A stretch of DNA of 64,000 nucleotides from Cheiracanthium punctorium (taxonomy: Eukaryota > Arthropoda > Arachnida > Araneae > Cheiracanthiidae), in the NCBI GenBank assembly GCA_038373885.1, contig JAWZYV010013008.1, positions 186,001-250,000 on the forward strand, given 5' to 3'. Within the stretch, counting starts at the first letter, position 1; each line of letters begins with the position of its first letter. A model generated the notes under the pieces. It was given only the letters and a program-made list of their open reading frames with translations. It was not told the origin of the DNA and did no database searches. Made by a program: the position numbers and the translations under genes. Positions 11,946-23,010 of this stretch are shown piece by piece.

Positions 11946-12881
11946 CAGGGTGTTTACCAATCATGAATGTCATGATTTTGGATAATGGGCCATGAAAGTC
12001 AAGAAAATGTCCTTAATTTTGATATGATGTCACGAATTTTTCTTCTTACGACCTAGTGTCCAGTTGTATGGAAGGGAAAGAAAAACTGTCTTGAAATCTC
12101 ATTACCGGGGTGCTTTTCTTGCCCATTAGGATAATCGCATTTCATTCATTTTTGACAAGTGAAGAACATTCTCAGAATGAAATTACTCCTGTTAACCCTT
12201 TCTCATTTGTTGTTGCTGTTATTGGCCCACTTCCTGGCAAGGTAGAGCTTCTGGCTACAGACACTCTCTCATTGGTATTACGAAAGAAAAGTTAGTGATT
12301 CAATGGTCAAAAGTTAAAGATTTCAGTGTTGATAAAGACAGATTAGATAATTTTTTTATGGAAAGTATTGGAAATATGCCAGATATTTCTAACAAAAATA
12401 AAACCATTTGAAGTTCACGCAAAAAGTTTTTATTATGCACCATGGAAATGCCACCATAGAACGTGGATTTTCAATTAACAAAGAATGTCTGATGGAAAAT
12501 TTACGAGAACAATCTTTAATATCACTGTGTTCCATTCATTCTGCTGTGACAGCAGACTGTGACTATTCTTTGTGTTCATTATAATCAGGTTTTCTCTATT
12601 ACCTTTTTTACTTATATTAGAAAGATCCAATGTTTTTCACTGGGTTATTTATAAATAAAATAAATTACCTTAATCTGGTACTTTAGATATGAGTTTTAAA
12701 TATGTTAATTTTTTATGAAACAATTAAATATAACTATTAAAAGTAATTAATATTATAATATTACTATAAAATGTTTAAAATTAGTTACATTTTAAAAACA
12801 ACAAAATGGTGGTATGTCATTATGTCATGAAAATTCCCTTGTGGTCATGAATTTTTTTTCTGCACTCCAGTAGACACCCTG
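11946..12881 (+). mobile_element. hAT-like deletion derivative with 5-bp TTATG duplication
   Basis: The ends are CAGGGTGTTTAC on the left and the inverted form GTAGACACCCTG on the right. The identical flanking pentamer TTATG (11941-11945 and 12882-12886) marks the target duplication. A transposase remnant sits near the 3' end. The 936-bp length means most of the transposase is missing. The 5-bp duplication is unusual, since classical hAT elements make 8 bp. Confidence 0.8.
12441..12584 (+). pseudogene. hAT C-terminal dimerisation domain remnant
   Basis: The frame reads HGNATIERGFSINKECLMEN, then LREQSLISLCSIHSAVTA and ends at TAA (12582). GNATIERGFSINKE is the classic C-terminal hAT signature (A..ER.FS.NK). 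Upstream fragments (KVKDFSVDKDRLDNFFMES at ~12315) carry more of the protein, with stops between. The catalytic RNase H core is absent. Confidence 0.75.
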
Positions 12882-12886
12882 TTATG

Positions 12887-13481
12887 TAATACTTGAAAGC
12901 CTTTAATTTACTATACTGAATAGGGAAAATCAATTAAAAATATTTTAGAATTCTTATTATAAAACTGCTAAAACATAATTTTTGTCAAATCACAGTTCTT
13001 AAATTTTATTAAAGTGTTATTACTTTTAAATAATTACCTAAGTGAATTTCTGTACGAAATGAATTTAGGTAGATCTTCATATTTTTTTTAGTGCCTGGTA
13101 TTTTATAAATGAAAGAATAATTTTCACTATGCTAGCAAATATTTTTATTAATTGAATATTTTTTACAGCTTCATTTGAACAGTTTAAGTATCATTGGGAA
13201 AACAAACTTTATTTCCACGTACTTGCATTCTTCAAATATTTTATTTTAAAAATATAGCATTGCTTTAAACACCAAAATAATTATACAACTATCATTTATA
13301 AGAATACTAACCGTTTTGTCTTTTTCAAGACAGACTAATAAACCACTCTTATGAAACCATTTATTGCTTATTTCTGGTGCGTTACATGTATAAGGTTATC
13401 CTGGTGTTTGCAGAGTCTAAATGAGACAAGGGTAGATGGGACAGCTGCTCTAGGTCCCCAAATCAATAAATGACCCTATAA
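12887..13481. other. Noncoding sequence
   Basis: AT-rich spacer between two elements. Nothing recognisable. Confidence 0.5.
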
Positions 13482-15528
13482 CAGGAATGTTAATTCTGCG
13501 CCGAAACACAAATTCTTGCACCGAACTGCGCTTTTAGCCGATTTTTGCGCCGGTCTGCGCCGAATACGTCATTTTGACTCTTTCAGGGTGCGCCGAAACA
13601 CAAATATTGCGCTTTTAGCCGATTTTTGCGCTGGTCTGCGCCGAATACGTCATTTTGACTCTTTGTTAAATTTTTGCCACGCTCATTTATCTTTTAAAGC
13701 GTGTATGGAAAGCTAGTTAGCAGTAAAGCAAGATTCAAACTGCGTACGAAAGCTGCATTCCGAAGCCATTCTACCTGCCCCGGATCGGACCAGTCGGGCT
13801 TTGTTAGTCACCTCAATCAGGGCCGGCCAGATAGGCAAACAAGTAATCATCGCAACGGGCACCGTTTTTTGTTTATGAAGGGGCACGATTTCCAACTTAA
13901 AATCATAAAAGCAATTTTGAAAAAAGTAAAAGGGACTTCTTTTTCTACGTTTGCAGGGTGGAGTGGGTGTCATGTACCGCAGGGCCGCCCCTGATCTAAA
14001 CCAGACCGGTCCGTAAAGAAAACAGTATATTACGGTGACGTCCCAGCCCCTAAAAAATCACGGTTTATGACCCGGCCCGTATCAAGAATGAAAATTGGAA
14101 GCATGACCGGTTTAGAAATCAGAATCTAGGCTGTCTGAATTAATAGAATATTTCATTTCAAAATAATCCGGAAATCCGCTGCCAGTGGTGTAGTCGCGGG
14201 GGGTAGAGATCTGTGCGGGCCCAGGCTTTTGCAGCACGATTCATTCAAGGCACGGGCTGACCTCAGCATTTTCTAGAATGGACCGGAACAAGCGTATACT
14301 CTTAAAGACGGTCCTCTGCGCTTGCAAAATCGAGCCTTTCCGGAAATTTTTGCTCTCCTAAAATTTGGACAAGACCAAACGATTGGCTTGTGATTCCTCC
14401 CCCCCCCCTCCTTAAATCATGATTAATATACGAGCTGGACCGGGTCTGAATTTTTTATTTTGATTAAATGCCGGGCCGGGCTAGACATTTTCGGCCCGTG
14501 AAGATCATGAGCGGGGAGATGACGTCTCACTACTTTTTCATTCGAGCTTATGTCAGCAAAAGTAAGCGTTCTTCACTTTTTATCATGGACGCATGATTTT
14601 TGAGTCTTCAGTTGCGAGTGTTCCTAAACCTTTTTTCTTAAAACAACACCACTGTTTTTCTTTTTGTGTGTGTGCAGGCTCTACGAGAGGGGGCAGACGG
14701 GGCGACGCCCCTGGGCCCATGTTCAGCCAAAGTCGTCCGCAAATTTTTCAGAATGTGTTACGAATTTCATTTATAGATCCGTAATTAAAATCTTTATTTT
14801 AAAATAGATTAAATTTTGAATACATAATTCTAGAATGATATAAACGGCAGAAATGTTAATTCTACCATTTAAATATTAGTATTTTTACAGCCTTCGAACA
14901 TGCATTAAAAGTACCATTGCATATAAGAAATACTTCCCTCCCACTCTCTTTCCATTTAGCATTTATATGAAAACCATTAAAAAGAGCACTTTCACACACA
15001 CACAAAAAAAATTCCTTCCGTCCATGTAAATCCATGTATTGTTTTTACCAAGTTGCTGATAGCATAGCCTGTATACACCCTTTTTTTTTCCCAGAGCTTT
15101 CCTAAAGTGCTTTCAAATAGTGTTTTGCTTTTAGCAAATGGTGTTTGCTTGCAAACTTTGCTTTTCTTGTATGCATTTATTGTGTTATGCATTTATGTGT
15201 GTGTGCATTTATTGTGTTCCTAAATCTTCAATTTTATGCTCCAAAATCATGTTAATTCTGATCTCGAATCTTAAGTTTTCCTCTCGGAAACTATTTTTTT
15301 GTGCTCCCGAGGTGCTCCCAAATGGAATTTTTCTGCTCCCAAATAGAATTTTTCTGCTCCCAAATGGAATTTTTCTGCTCCCGAGGTGCTCCCAAATGGA
15401 ATTTTTCGGCTCCCAAATAGAATTTTTCTGCTCCCAAATGGAATTTTTCTGCTCCCGAGGTGCTCCCAAATGAAATTTTTTCTGCTCCCGGGGTGCTCCC
15501 AAATCGAGTGTTGGAGTTAACATCCCTG
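13482..15528. mobile_element. CAGGGATGTTAA element, copy 1
   Basis: The ends are CAGGAATGTTAATTC on the left and GAGTTAACATCCCTG on the right. The flanking hexamer CTATAA is repeated exactly (13476-13481 and 15529-15534). The left end contains a duplicated block built around 'tgcgcttttagccgattttt' plus 'gaatacgtcattttgactct' (13524-13660). The right end contains the 21-bp minisatellite at 15299-15505. A second copy (34056-44171) shares both ends but lacks the middle (~13.69-15.14 kb). There is no transposase, so the element is non-autonomous. The middle is GC-richer with GGCCGG/CCCGGCCCG strings, perhaps from an old GGGCC-rich hAT like the one at 60137. Confidence 0.82.
15299..15505. repeat. 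Minisatellite, 21-bp units
   Basis: Units of GCTCCCAAATGGAATTTTTC plus T alternate with a short GCTCCCGAGGT insert, about nine units with single-base changes. On the minus strand this opens long artificial frames of repeated EQKNSIW, which are not genes. A shorter version (~4 units) is in the second copy of the host element at ~44067-44150. Confidence 0.9.
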
Positions 15529-15534
15529 CTATAA

Positions 15535-16678
15535 TCTGTTATAGAAATGTGAGAAGTGTTTATGTATTGCACGTATAATGTACAGCTGCGAGGGGAAAAA
15601 AAGGTCCACTTATACTTTTTTCGGCCGTCGTCCATCGTATAGCAAAGTCAACCAATCATTTACAATTGACATACACTTTAATTTGCTATGCATAAAAATT
15701 GCATAAGGGGCCATCTACATATTAAAATTCACACCAACATTTTTTTTTTCCAATAGCAACCCCTAGATTTCACTTCATATTTCAAAAATTTAGCTTATTT
15801 TAACCCCGCATACCCATTTTTAATAAATTTGAACTGAAAATGGGTGAGTCATGAGCTTCCAAAATCCCCCTCCCCATATGTTAAAATATATTTTCATACT
15901 TCAATTCATATCTCATATAAATTTGATAATAAGAAGCTGATTTTTATTCGTACTATTAGAACTAAACGGCCCAAACACAATTTAATGTTATGATTTTTAA
16001 TAAAATATTAATATGAATTATTAAATTAATATTAAAAAAAATTATGAATAGCGACCTAGCCAAATTTCAATGGAAATAGATGCAGAAAGTAAAATTACAT
16101 GGCTGTGCAAAATTTCAAATTTTTACGTTTAGTAGTTTAATTTATATTAAATAAAATATGTTATTTTCATGAGTTAAGGGACCATATATAAATTTATTAA
16201 GTGACAATTTTTTGAAAATTGCTTAAAATAAACTTAAATTAGATTTATTTTGTGCAAAAACACAGTAAAAGATAGCGGTATTAAAAAATATCAAATTTTG
16301 AAGTAAATAAATTAGAGGTTTTTACGGCTTGATGGTGATTCTACAAAGCGTCTATTGTTGTGTCCGCTACCATATTCCCCCAAATAAAATATTTTCCAGG
16401 TATAGAATTAGATGCAGTAATGTATGTCTTCTAATACAACGTCCTTTTTCTGAAAAACTAACACCTCAACATTCCAGGCATGAATTTGAACTTTTTTAAT
16501 ATTGGAAACATCAGGTCTTTGGACTTCCCCATACTTTATCAAACATTCAAAATCACATTTTTCTGTCTAAATTTCATCTGACTATAAATTGAAATACTGT
16601 AAAAATCTTATAAAAATATTACACACTGCAGGCGATAATATTAAATGAAAAAAGTGAAATAACCAACATAGTGATAAT
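15535..16678. other. Noncoding sequence
   Basis: AT-rich. I saw no paired termini and no coding sequence. Confidence 0.5.
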
Positions 16679-16679
16679 A

Positions 16680-16830
16680 TTGGGTTGGCAAAAGAGTAAT
16701 TGCGTGTTTTACATGAAATTCAAACAAATAAATTTTTAATCACAAAACCGTCCAAATTCGACCGTAGCTGAGTAACATTCATACTTGTAATCAGAAGAGC
16801 AGAGAACAGATGCTCACTCCTGGCAACATT
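16680..16830. mobile_element. Solo mariner end
   Basis: TTGGGTTGGCAAAAGAGTAA followed by TTGCG is the characteristic terminus of mariner (irritans-like) elements, whose ends commonly read TTGGGTTGGCAA. The inverted partner (TTGCCAACCCAA) is nowhere in the window and there is no transposase frame, so only one end survives. How far the element extends rightwards is uncertain. Confidence 0.6.
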
Positions 16831-17229
16831 TCACCTGTCTAAGAGAACCTTCAAATACTCAATAACAATTTCATAATTAGAAAGATTTTTCAAAATTGTG
16901 AGCAGTCGTTTTGCATTTTCCCTTTAAAACATGTGTACGAACTAAGGAAGTCATGAACTCACGGGTCATTTGGACCACAGACTAAATATTCTAATTTCTA
17001 CACTTGATATTCTCAGTAAACAAAACTTTAAGTGAGATGCAAATAATATTTTCCTTGAAAATAATATTTATTTCTTATTAACCTCGATTATCCGAAGTAA
17101 TTGGGACTGAACCTACTTTGGATAATCGAGAATTCATCAATAATCATCTAGTTTAATATGTAGTATCATCATTGAACTGTTATTATGACTATTTTGACTG
17201 TTAAATAAATTAAAATTATAAATGTAAAT

Positions 17230-18810
17230 AAATTTATTTCTGAAACACAATGATTTAAATGGAAGCTTCATCTGGTGTAAATTGGCCATCCTTTGCTGTG
17301 CAGCTCTATCCCGAAGTTTTCTTAAAAGCATTAATTCAGAGGAATCACAATGTTCCTGTTGTTCCAACCAAAGAAGGCCTTTTAAGAAACACTCAAAAGC
17401 ATTATTGTTACTGATCTTATTTACTCTAGAATCATTCTCATCATCATCATCTTCTTCTTTTGGGGATTTTCGGACTTCTGCTATTAATTCCTCATTATTG
17501 AGCGACTAGAAGCCTGCATCTTAAACGACACAATTCAACCAATCTGTGATTCCTCTATCCCTACAATTTTCAAAACCTTTCATTGTGCTTGGCTTGAAAA
17601 CTCAGTAACACTATCTTTCACAATGTCTAGCATTTTCATCTGCGCCAGTTGAAAAATTCAGCAAAAGTTTTTGCCAACTTAGTCTTTGTGTAGATTGCAG
17701 CATACATTCCCATGCGTCACTGATCATATAAATGCAGTCTTTGATAATGACAGTTTTCCAAAACTCGATTATTGAAACTGCCCCAGATTCAGAATCTCCT
17801 TCAAAAAATAATTAAGACTTCAAGCCGCCCTGATCCATAGGTTGCAGCAGAGACGTTGTATTTGGAGGCAAAAATAAACACTGGATGTTTCCAGATTTTA
17901 GAGAGTTATCTTCCGGATGAGCTGGACAGTTGTCGAATAACAAAAGCGCTCCATTCAAATGTTCTTTTTCTTGCCAAAATTTTACTGCAGGCCCAAAAAT
18001 ATCAAAAAAAAAAAAAAAAAAAACCACTTCGAAAACAAATTGGAATCCATTCAAGCATTTCTTTGATTTAAATAGGGTACAGGAAGAGCAGATTTGTTTA
18101 CATTCTTAAGACATCTCGGATTCTTACTTTTCTCAGCAACAGCTAGTTCAAGCTCTTGAGAACCTGATGCATTGGAACAGGCTAATACAGTGACCCTATT
18201 TTTCATTCTTTTCCTTCCAGGAGCGGAAGTTTCATTTACCGCAGCTAAAGTTTTTTCAGGAAGGGCCTTCCAGTTTCGTCGCAGTTGTAAATTTGATCTG
18301 GGTTGAATTCTCATCTTTCATAAATTTTTCGATTTTTGCGACAAATGAATCAGCTGCTGCGACATTTCCTGACATTTTTTCAACCTCAATATTAAGTTGT
18401 CTTATACCATGGCGAATTTTGAATTTTTCTAGCCAACCACTACTGGCTTTGAAGTCATCAGAACCACCAAGCTTTGAGTTGAGAATCAAAGCTCTTTCTT
18501 GGATCATTGGCCCAGATAGGGGTATTCCTTCACATCTTTTCTGCACAAACCATTTGTACAAAGCCGAATCTAAATCTGTATGATTAGCTAATTTCATTGT
18601 TTTTCGGAATTTGGCACCTTTCCCGACATCAAATTCAGTAAAACACTTCTTAATTTTTTCCGAGTTCCTTTTCATCTCACTGACAGTTGACACGCCAACA
18701 TGAAACTCCTTTGCAAGTTTTGTCACAGCTTCTCCTGATTCTAGTCGTGTAACAATATCCTATTTTTCCTGTATGGTTAATACGATTCTTTTTCTCTTAA
18801 TGGAAGCCAT
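17230..18810 (-). pseudogene. Tigger (pogo/CENP-B-like) transposase, broken
   Basis: The ATG at 18810 starts MASIKRKRIVLTIQEK, hits TAG (18760-18762), then continues DIVTRLESGEAVTKLAKEFH: the psq/CENP-B N-terminal helix-turn-helix. A Tc5-type second DNA-binding region follows (ALYKWFVQKRCEGIPLSGP, then FKASSGWLEKFKIRHG). After a frameshift the DDE core shows NCDETG, LLLFDNCPAHP and LPPNTTSLLQPMDQG, so all three acidic blocks are recognisable. The C-terminal helix (LEQQEHCDSSELMLLRKLRD) lies at ~17300-17370. Damage includes several stops and frameshifts and a T-run insertion (18002-18021 on the plus strand) inside the core. The product would have bound Tigger ends and cut at TA sites. Family identification is secure; function is lost. 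Confidence 0.9.
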
Positions 18811-18902
18811 GATAAAAAAGAAAACTTGAGTATAAAAAAATAAAGACAATGCGTAAGCTCTATCAGATCCCTCGGCAGGTCAAAACTACCAACTTCACTG
18901 AT

Positions 18903-20255
18903 CCCAGACAGCACAGCAAACTTGTAGCAAGCTTGATTTATGAAGTCAATAAGCTTGAAAATTCCAGTCGTGTAAGCTTGATGCAAGCTTGAATCAAATG
19001 TTCTAGTTTACACTTGCCCAGCTTGCATTAAGCTTGACAAATGTCAAGCTTAAAAAATTTTCCAAAAAAAATTTTTTTCTAAATACATGAGGCAAACGCA
19101 CCCCACATACTTTATTTTTCCACGCATTTTCCCCCTCTATGCTGTAATTTTAAGCTGTTTCCATCGAGTGTCCGTGGCTAGAATAGAACCCGGGACCTTT
19201 CAATTCGTAGCCGAGCACGTTATCCATTCAGCCACCGGAGCCTTGTGCAGCTATGACTAAAGTTTGAAGTGAATTATTAAGCGGTTTTCTGGCCAGATTG
19301 ATAAGTAGGCGATATGTTATTTGTTTTTTTTAATTTTTCCATGGGATGCATCAAAATTAAAATAATTTTATGTGTGATTTAGAGACTCTACTAATAGGGA
19401 AATAAACATAATATAAACTTAAGAGAAACACATGTTTTAAAACTTTCGCAACAGTCATGAGCAATACTGCCGCTGGCCAAAATCGAGACAAACGACTGAT
19501 TTTGAAATCAATTTCATAGTATAATTGTATTTTATTTTGAAGAATTTCCATATTTGGAAATATAGAATGGGTTTACTTACTTAACACAAATTTTGTGTTA
19601 AGTAATCTGAAATCAAAGAAACAGATAGTTAAACGTTACTTTGAAATGCTATATCACAGTTGCTAACATAACATGTATGGAATACAAAAACTTTAGTCAT
19701 TTTTGTAAATATTTCTTATAATAACAAATAATTGAAAAATTTTGCTATTTTTTAACGCTAAAAATTCTCTTTACAAATGTGGTTAGTTATTTTCCCACAT
19801 ATATTGGTATGCTATATCGATATAGAGCATTTCAAAGAATTAAAAATAAGTTTAAATTAATTTATACAAATGTAAATTTGAATTATTTTCATTGTTCATA
19901 CTTTATAATTAAAAAAATTATTTAACTTCTGAATTTTTTTTTTATCCTTTGTAATTTTATTTTAAAATTACAAAAGTGTAAGATGTAAGATTTTTTGGGC
20001 CCTAAAATCTGTAGGCCCTGGGCAGTTGCCCCGTTTGCCCTGCCGGTAATATGGCACTGGTAATAAAAAACCCATCCCCGTTAAAACACATCTTTTACGA
20101 ACTTTCAACAAATTTGAGGACGCTAGACAATTAATGTCCATTCTCTTTCACAGATGGCGCCATCACCGCACTTTGCAAGTGAAAATGCAGCTTAAGCCAA
20201 CCTTGCATTGCCAAGCCAAATCTCAAGCTTGATTTAAGCTTATGTGCTGTCTGGG
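18903..20255. mobile_element. CCCAGACAGCACA element nested in Tigger
   Basis: The termini are CCCAGACAGCACA and the exact inverted TGTGCTGTCTGGG. The Tigger leader resumes at once on each side, with the dinucleotide AT repeated (18901-18902 and 20256-20257). The left ~150 bp contains AAGCTTGA at least five times with further partial forms, and the right end has the same motif. That is the look of an array of transposase-binding sites. The interior holds a tRNA-Arg-like segment and no transposase. I cannot assign the superfamily. Confidence 0.75.
19171..19242 (-). pseudogene. tRNA-Arg(ACG)-like sequence
   Basis: On the minus strand the segment starts GGCTCCGGTGGCTGAATGG, followed by ATAACGTGCTCG and a CTACGAA anticodon loop with ACG. 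It then has a B-box-like GGGTTCTATTC. The A-box region (GTGGC..AATGGATAACG) is close to eukaryotic tRNA-Arg(ACG). The T stem and acceptor stem pair poorly (only TCCG with CGGA), so a functional tRNA is unlikely. It is better read as a tRNA-derived relic or SINE head inside the nested element. Confidence 0.55.
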
Positions 20256-20915
20256 ATAGCACTCAAGAAAAGAGAACAAACAGAAGAGTGCTGAAATTTC
20301 AAAAAAATTCTACTCTTAAACCATGAATTCTATGGAATTCTGACCAGCTGCCTAAAGTGACCATACCTAAAAGATCGTCCTAGTAGGGGTAGAAAGAGCC
20401 CAAATGGGTTTTTTCTTCCTTTTCCCTTTTCTGGAATAGAATTGCTCTCAAAGGATAAGTGAACCTCCCCCTTTTTAAATTCTGCTGCAATGAAAATTTC
20501 TCTTGTTCTTGAGGTGACAAAAGAAGTTAGGTTCTTTGCACTTGCTTACAATCAGAGGGTGCAATAAAATTCGATTGTTCTGGAACTCAGCAGTATGACC
20601 TCCCAAATTTTGAAATGGGGTGTGTTTTTGTTTAGAACAGGGATGTTTGAAAGTGGGAAGAGTACACTCATATCGAGAATTGAGCTTGGGAGAAAGAATT
20701 CTGTAAAAGGGAATTCCAAAATATTTATCTGCCCTCGTAGTTTGGAAAGGACGCCTTGCATACAAAAGGAATGTGGGAGGGGGAACTTTAAAAATGCATG
20801 TTTGTAAAGAGAAAATTTAGGATTATAATAGAAAGTGAAAAAAAACAGTGAAGAAGAAGCTGACTTCGGTTAACGCAGAGTTTGGGCTCTCATGGTTAAT
20901 TGAGGTTCTGCTGTA

Positions 20916-21089
20916 CTGACTATACCAAGAGGGGGGAAATAATTATATGTCTTTCACAATCTATGCCTCCCCCCCCAATGTTTGAGTCATCAAGATAGAA
21001 AATATGCATCATAAAATAAAAGAATTAAACAATAAAAGAATTCTGATGTCCAGAAGTATTGAAGAATTAATCGAAAATTGGTCCTCGCT
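20916..21089. other. Noncoding sequence
   Basis: A short AT-rich spacer with a C-run. Nothing recognised. Confidence 0.4.
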
Positions 21090-21335
21090 AAAAAAATGGC
21101 AGTGTGGGCAAAGCCACTGAACATTGGGAGATAGATGGTTGAAGTAGAGATCCAGGGTTCTGGAATCTTGCACAGTCATTGATCTAACGATCTCGAGTTT
21201 AGAGCGGTTTCTCCTGATGTAACGTGAATAAGCATTAGATTAAAACCTCTTTAAAGGTCATTCGGCTGAGGCATCTCCCTGAATAGGCAAGTAGCACACG
21301 TGTAGCTTTGCCATAAACAAAAACAAACGAAGTAA
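21090..21335 (+). mobile_element. Possible tRNA-derived SINE
   Basis: An A-box-like TGGCAGTGTGGG near the start and a B-box-like GGGTTCTGGAATC 70 bp later are spaced as in a tRNA promoter. The sequence ends in an A-rich 'aaacaaaaacaaacg' tail. I could not find a convincing target duplication. It shares short words (cattcggct, catctccct) with the SINE at 45.75 kb. Confidence 0.35.
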
Positions 21336-22399
21336 TGACAATGTCTTCATGAACATTATTATTTCTTCTTCAAATTGCTTTAACTAATGCTTCATATAAA
21401 ATTGCCTATGATAGTAAACAATAGCAATTGAAACTTTTACGAAAAAGTCATAAAATAGTTCCTTTAACTTCACTTTCAATTAAATTACTATCATTTTGAT
21501 CTTGTCAGCTGTTAAGTTTACAATAAAATATCTAAACACAATATTTTAAATAAGTATTGGAACACGAGTTCTTCAGCTAACTGAATACATTTATTCAAAA
21601 ATCAAGAGCAAAATTGTTCCTATTGATATATATATAAACAGTTTATTTCAAAATAACAAAAATATTTTCCGAAATGTATTTTTATTATAGTTGTATACGA
21701 TTTCAACAGCAGTTAAAATGATTAAGGTAAAGATAGTAATTAAGCTAAATGTACTTAACATTTTATACATTGATTTAGCTATATATAAATCAATGTACAA
21801 TGGAAAGCAATGTAATAAGCCTTTTATCATAAAATTTAGAATCGCAATGAATTGTATGTGTTTTTCCTTAATTGTGATATTTTTAAAAAATCTTCACATT
21901 TTAATTTATTTCGTATTTTATAAATAGCAATTTCGCTTTTATTATAATAGAAAAGGTTGCAAAAAATTGCAAGGCTTCTGAAATCGCCCAAGAGAAGTAA
22001 ATACGGTCTCTGAAGTCATCTGGTTGACCACAAAAACGCTGGGGGCATTAGGGTCTTAACTGCTTCAAGAAGGTAGAGTGTCCTCTCCTGTTGAAGAGGG
22101 GAGCTATCAGTGCCGGCGGAAAGTGATGCCTATTTGACTCATTTGAAGTGAAGAGAAGAGAAATTAGGATTCGGAGTATGAGAAAAATGTTCCAATGCCC
22201 TTAAGAACATCACTTAAACGTGACATGAAGTCTTAGTCATAATAGACTTTTCTGAAAATTATATTTGCAAATATGCATCTTCTTGCAAATATGCATTTGC
22301 AAGTATGAAGTGCTCATTTTTGTATCTCGAAACAACAAGTCAGTTTACATCCAGGTGTTTATCTACACACAAAATATGTTTTCACAAGAAAAAATAGTA
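21336..22399. other. Noncoding sequence
   Basis: AT-rich. Frames at 21648-21927 are low-complexity Ile/Lys-rich overlaps on both strands. No element ends found. Confidence 0.45.
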
Positions 22400-23010
22400 C
22401 CTTTCTCAGACAGCTATCTGCTGCAAATTTAAAAGTTCAGTTTTTTGAAATATCTGAAGACGATATTGATTTCATATGTGGCTGTAAGCCAAAGGGCATG
22501 ATACCACCTATTCAAAATCTGCTGCAATGGCATCAACTTCACTGTTACTTAAGCTGTTTTACATGTCAAACACATGAAAAATGCCTCCATTGGTGCAGAA
22601 CTATCATTTGTAGACTTAACTTCCTGTTTTTCTCATGACAAGTATAAAGATTTTTAACCGATTGCCAATTTAGAAAGTAGATTTATTTGTGTAGCAGCTG
22701 GGGTTGCTGTTGTGTATGATGAAAATTGGTTTCCTGGTGACTTTTAAAGTTATTTTTATTTACCATGACCAAAGTATTCATATATTCCAAGTTACTCATT
22801 ACAAAAATTATTTTTAACAGCATAATTGAAACAATAAATGATGACATCCTCAAAATTAACTTTATGTTAAGGAATGAGAGTCCAGATTGGCCAGAGAAAC
22901 TATTGGCCAAATGTACCAGATAGCCAAGAAATACCAAAGAAGGAAATTTTATGCTGTATAGATATTCCTCCTCGTCTAATTTCTTCAGGATATTTTGTTA
23001 TAGATAACTC
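22400..23010 (+). pseudogene. Transposase C-terminal region, decayed
   Basis: Interrupted plus-strand frames read LRQLSAANLKVQFFEISED, CGCKPKGMIPPIQNLLQWH, VAAGVAVVYDENWFPGDF, DDILKINFML, SPDWPEKLLAK and KKEILCCIDIPPRLISSGYF in order. An 'AVVYDENWFPG' strand followed by a 'WPE' and an 'ILCCID.PP' block is a C-terminal pattern I associate with large invertebrate DNA transposases carrying a DFSENY catalytic motif. It sits ~600 bp inside the right terminus at 23599, as expected. At least three frame breaks are present. The superfamily (Sola-like) is a hypothesis from memory of the pattern. Confidence 0.4.

Larger units (their letters stand above)
17075..20913 (-). mobile_element. Tigger/pogo element, interrupted by a nested element
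   Basis: The right (5') end reads, on the minus strand, CAGCAGAACCTCAATTAACC, next to TA (20914-20915). The left (3') end carries CCTCGATTATCCGAAG, and an inverted partner GGATAATCGAG close by gives the double-repeat structure usual for Tigger ends. The transposase (17230-18810) lies between. A 1.35-kb element (18903-20255) is inserted in the 5' leader. Confidence 0.8.

Noticed and set aside
13960..14520. Second copy of the GGGCC-ended hAT element
   Set aside because: Shares only short GGCCGG/CGGCCCG words with the 60137 element. No matching 18-bp terminus (TAGAGACCTGCACGGGCC) is present, so not called.
15299..15505. CRISPR-like array of short repeats
   Set aside because: Units are contiguous without unique spacers, and the host is a eukaryote. 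It is a minisatellite.
15209..15635. Two long minus-strand frames with repeated EQKNSIW
   Set aside because: They are translations of the 21-bp minisatellite. Unit length is a multiple of three, so frames stay open by construction.
19171..19242. Functional tRNA-Arg gene
   Set aside because: The T stem and acceptor stem do not pair well and it sits inside a transposon. Kept only as a tRNA-derived relic.
20595..20807. A 70-codon frame containing GMFESGKST, which fits the Walker A (P-loop) pattern
   Set aside because: It is short, lies in the 5' leader of the Tigger element, has no Walker B or further GTPase motifs, and overlaps minus-strand frames of equal quality. Chance match.
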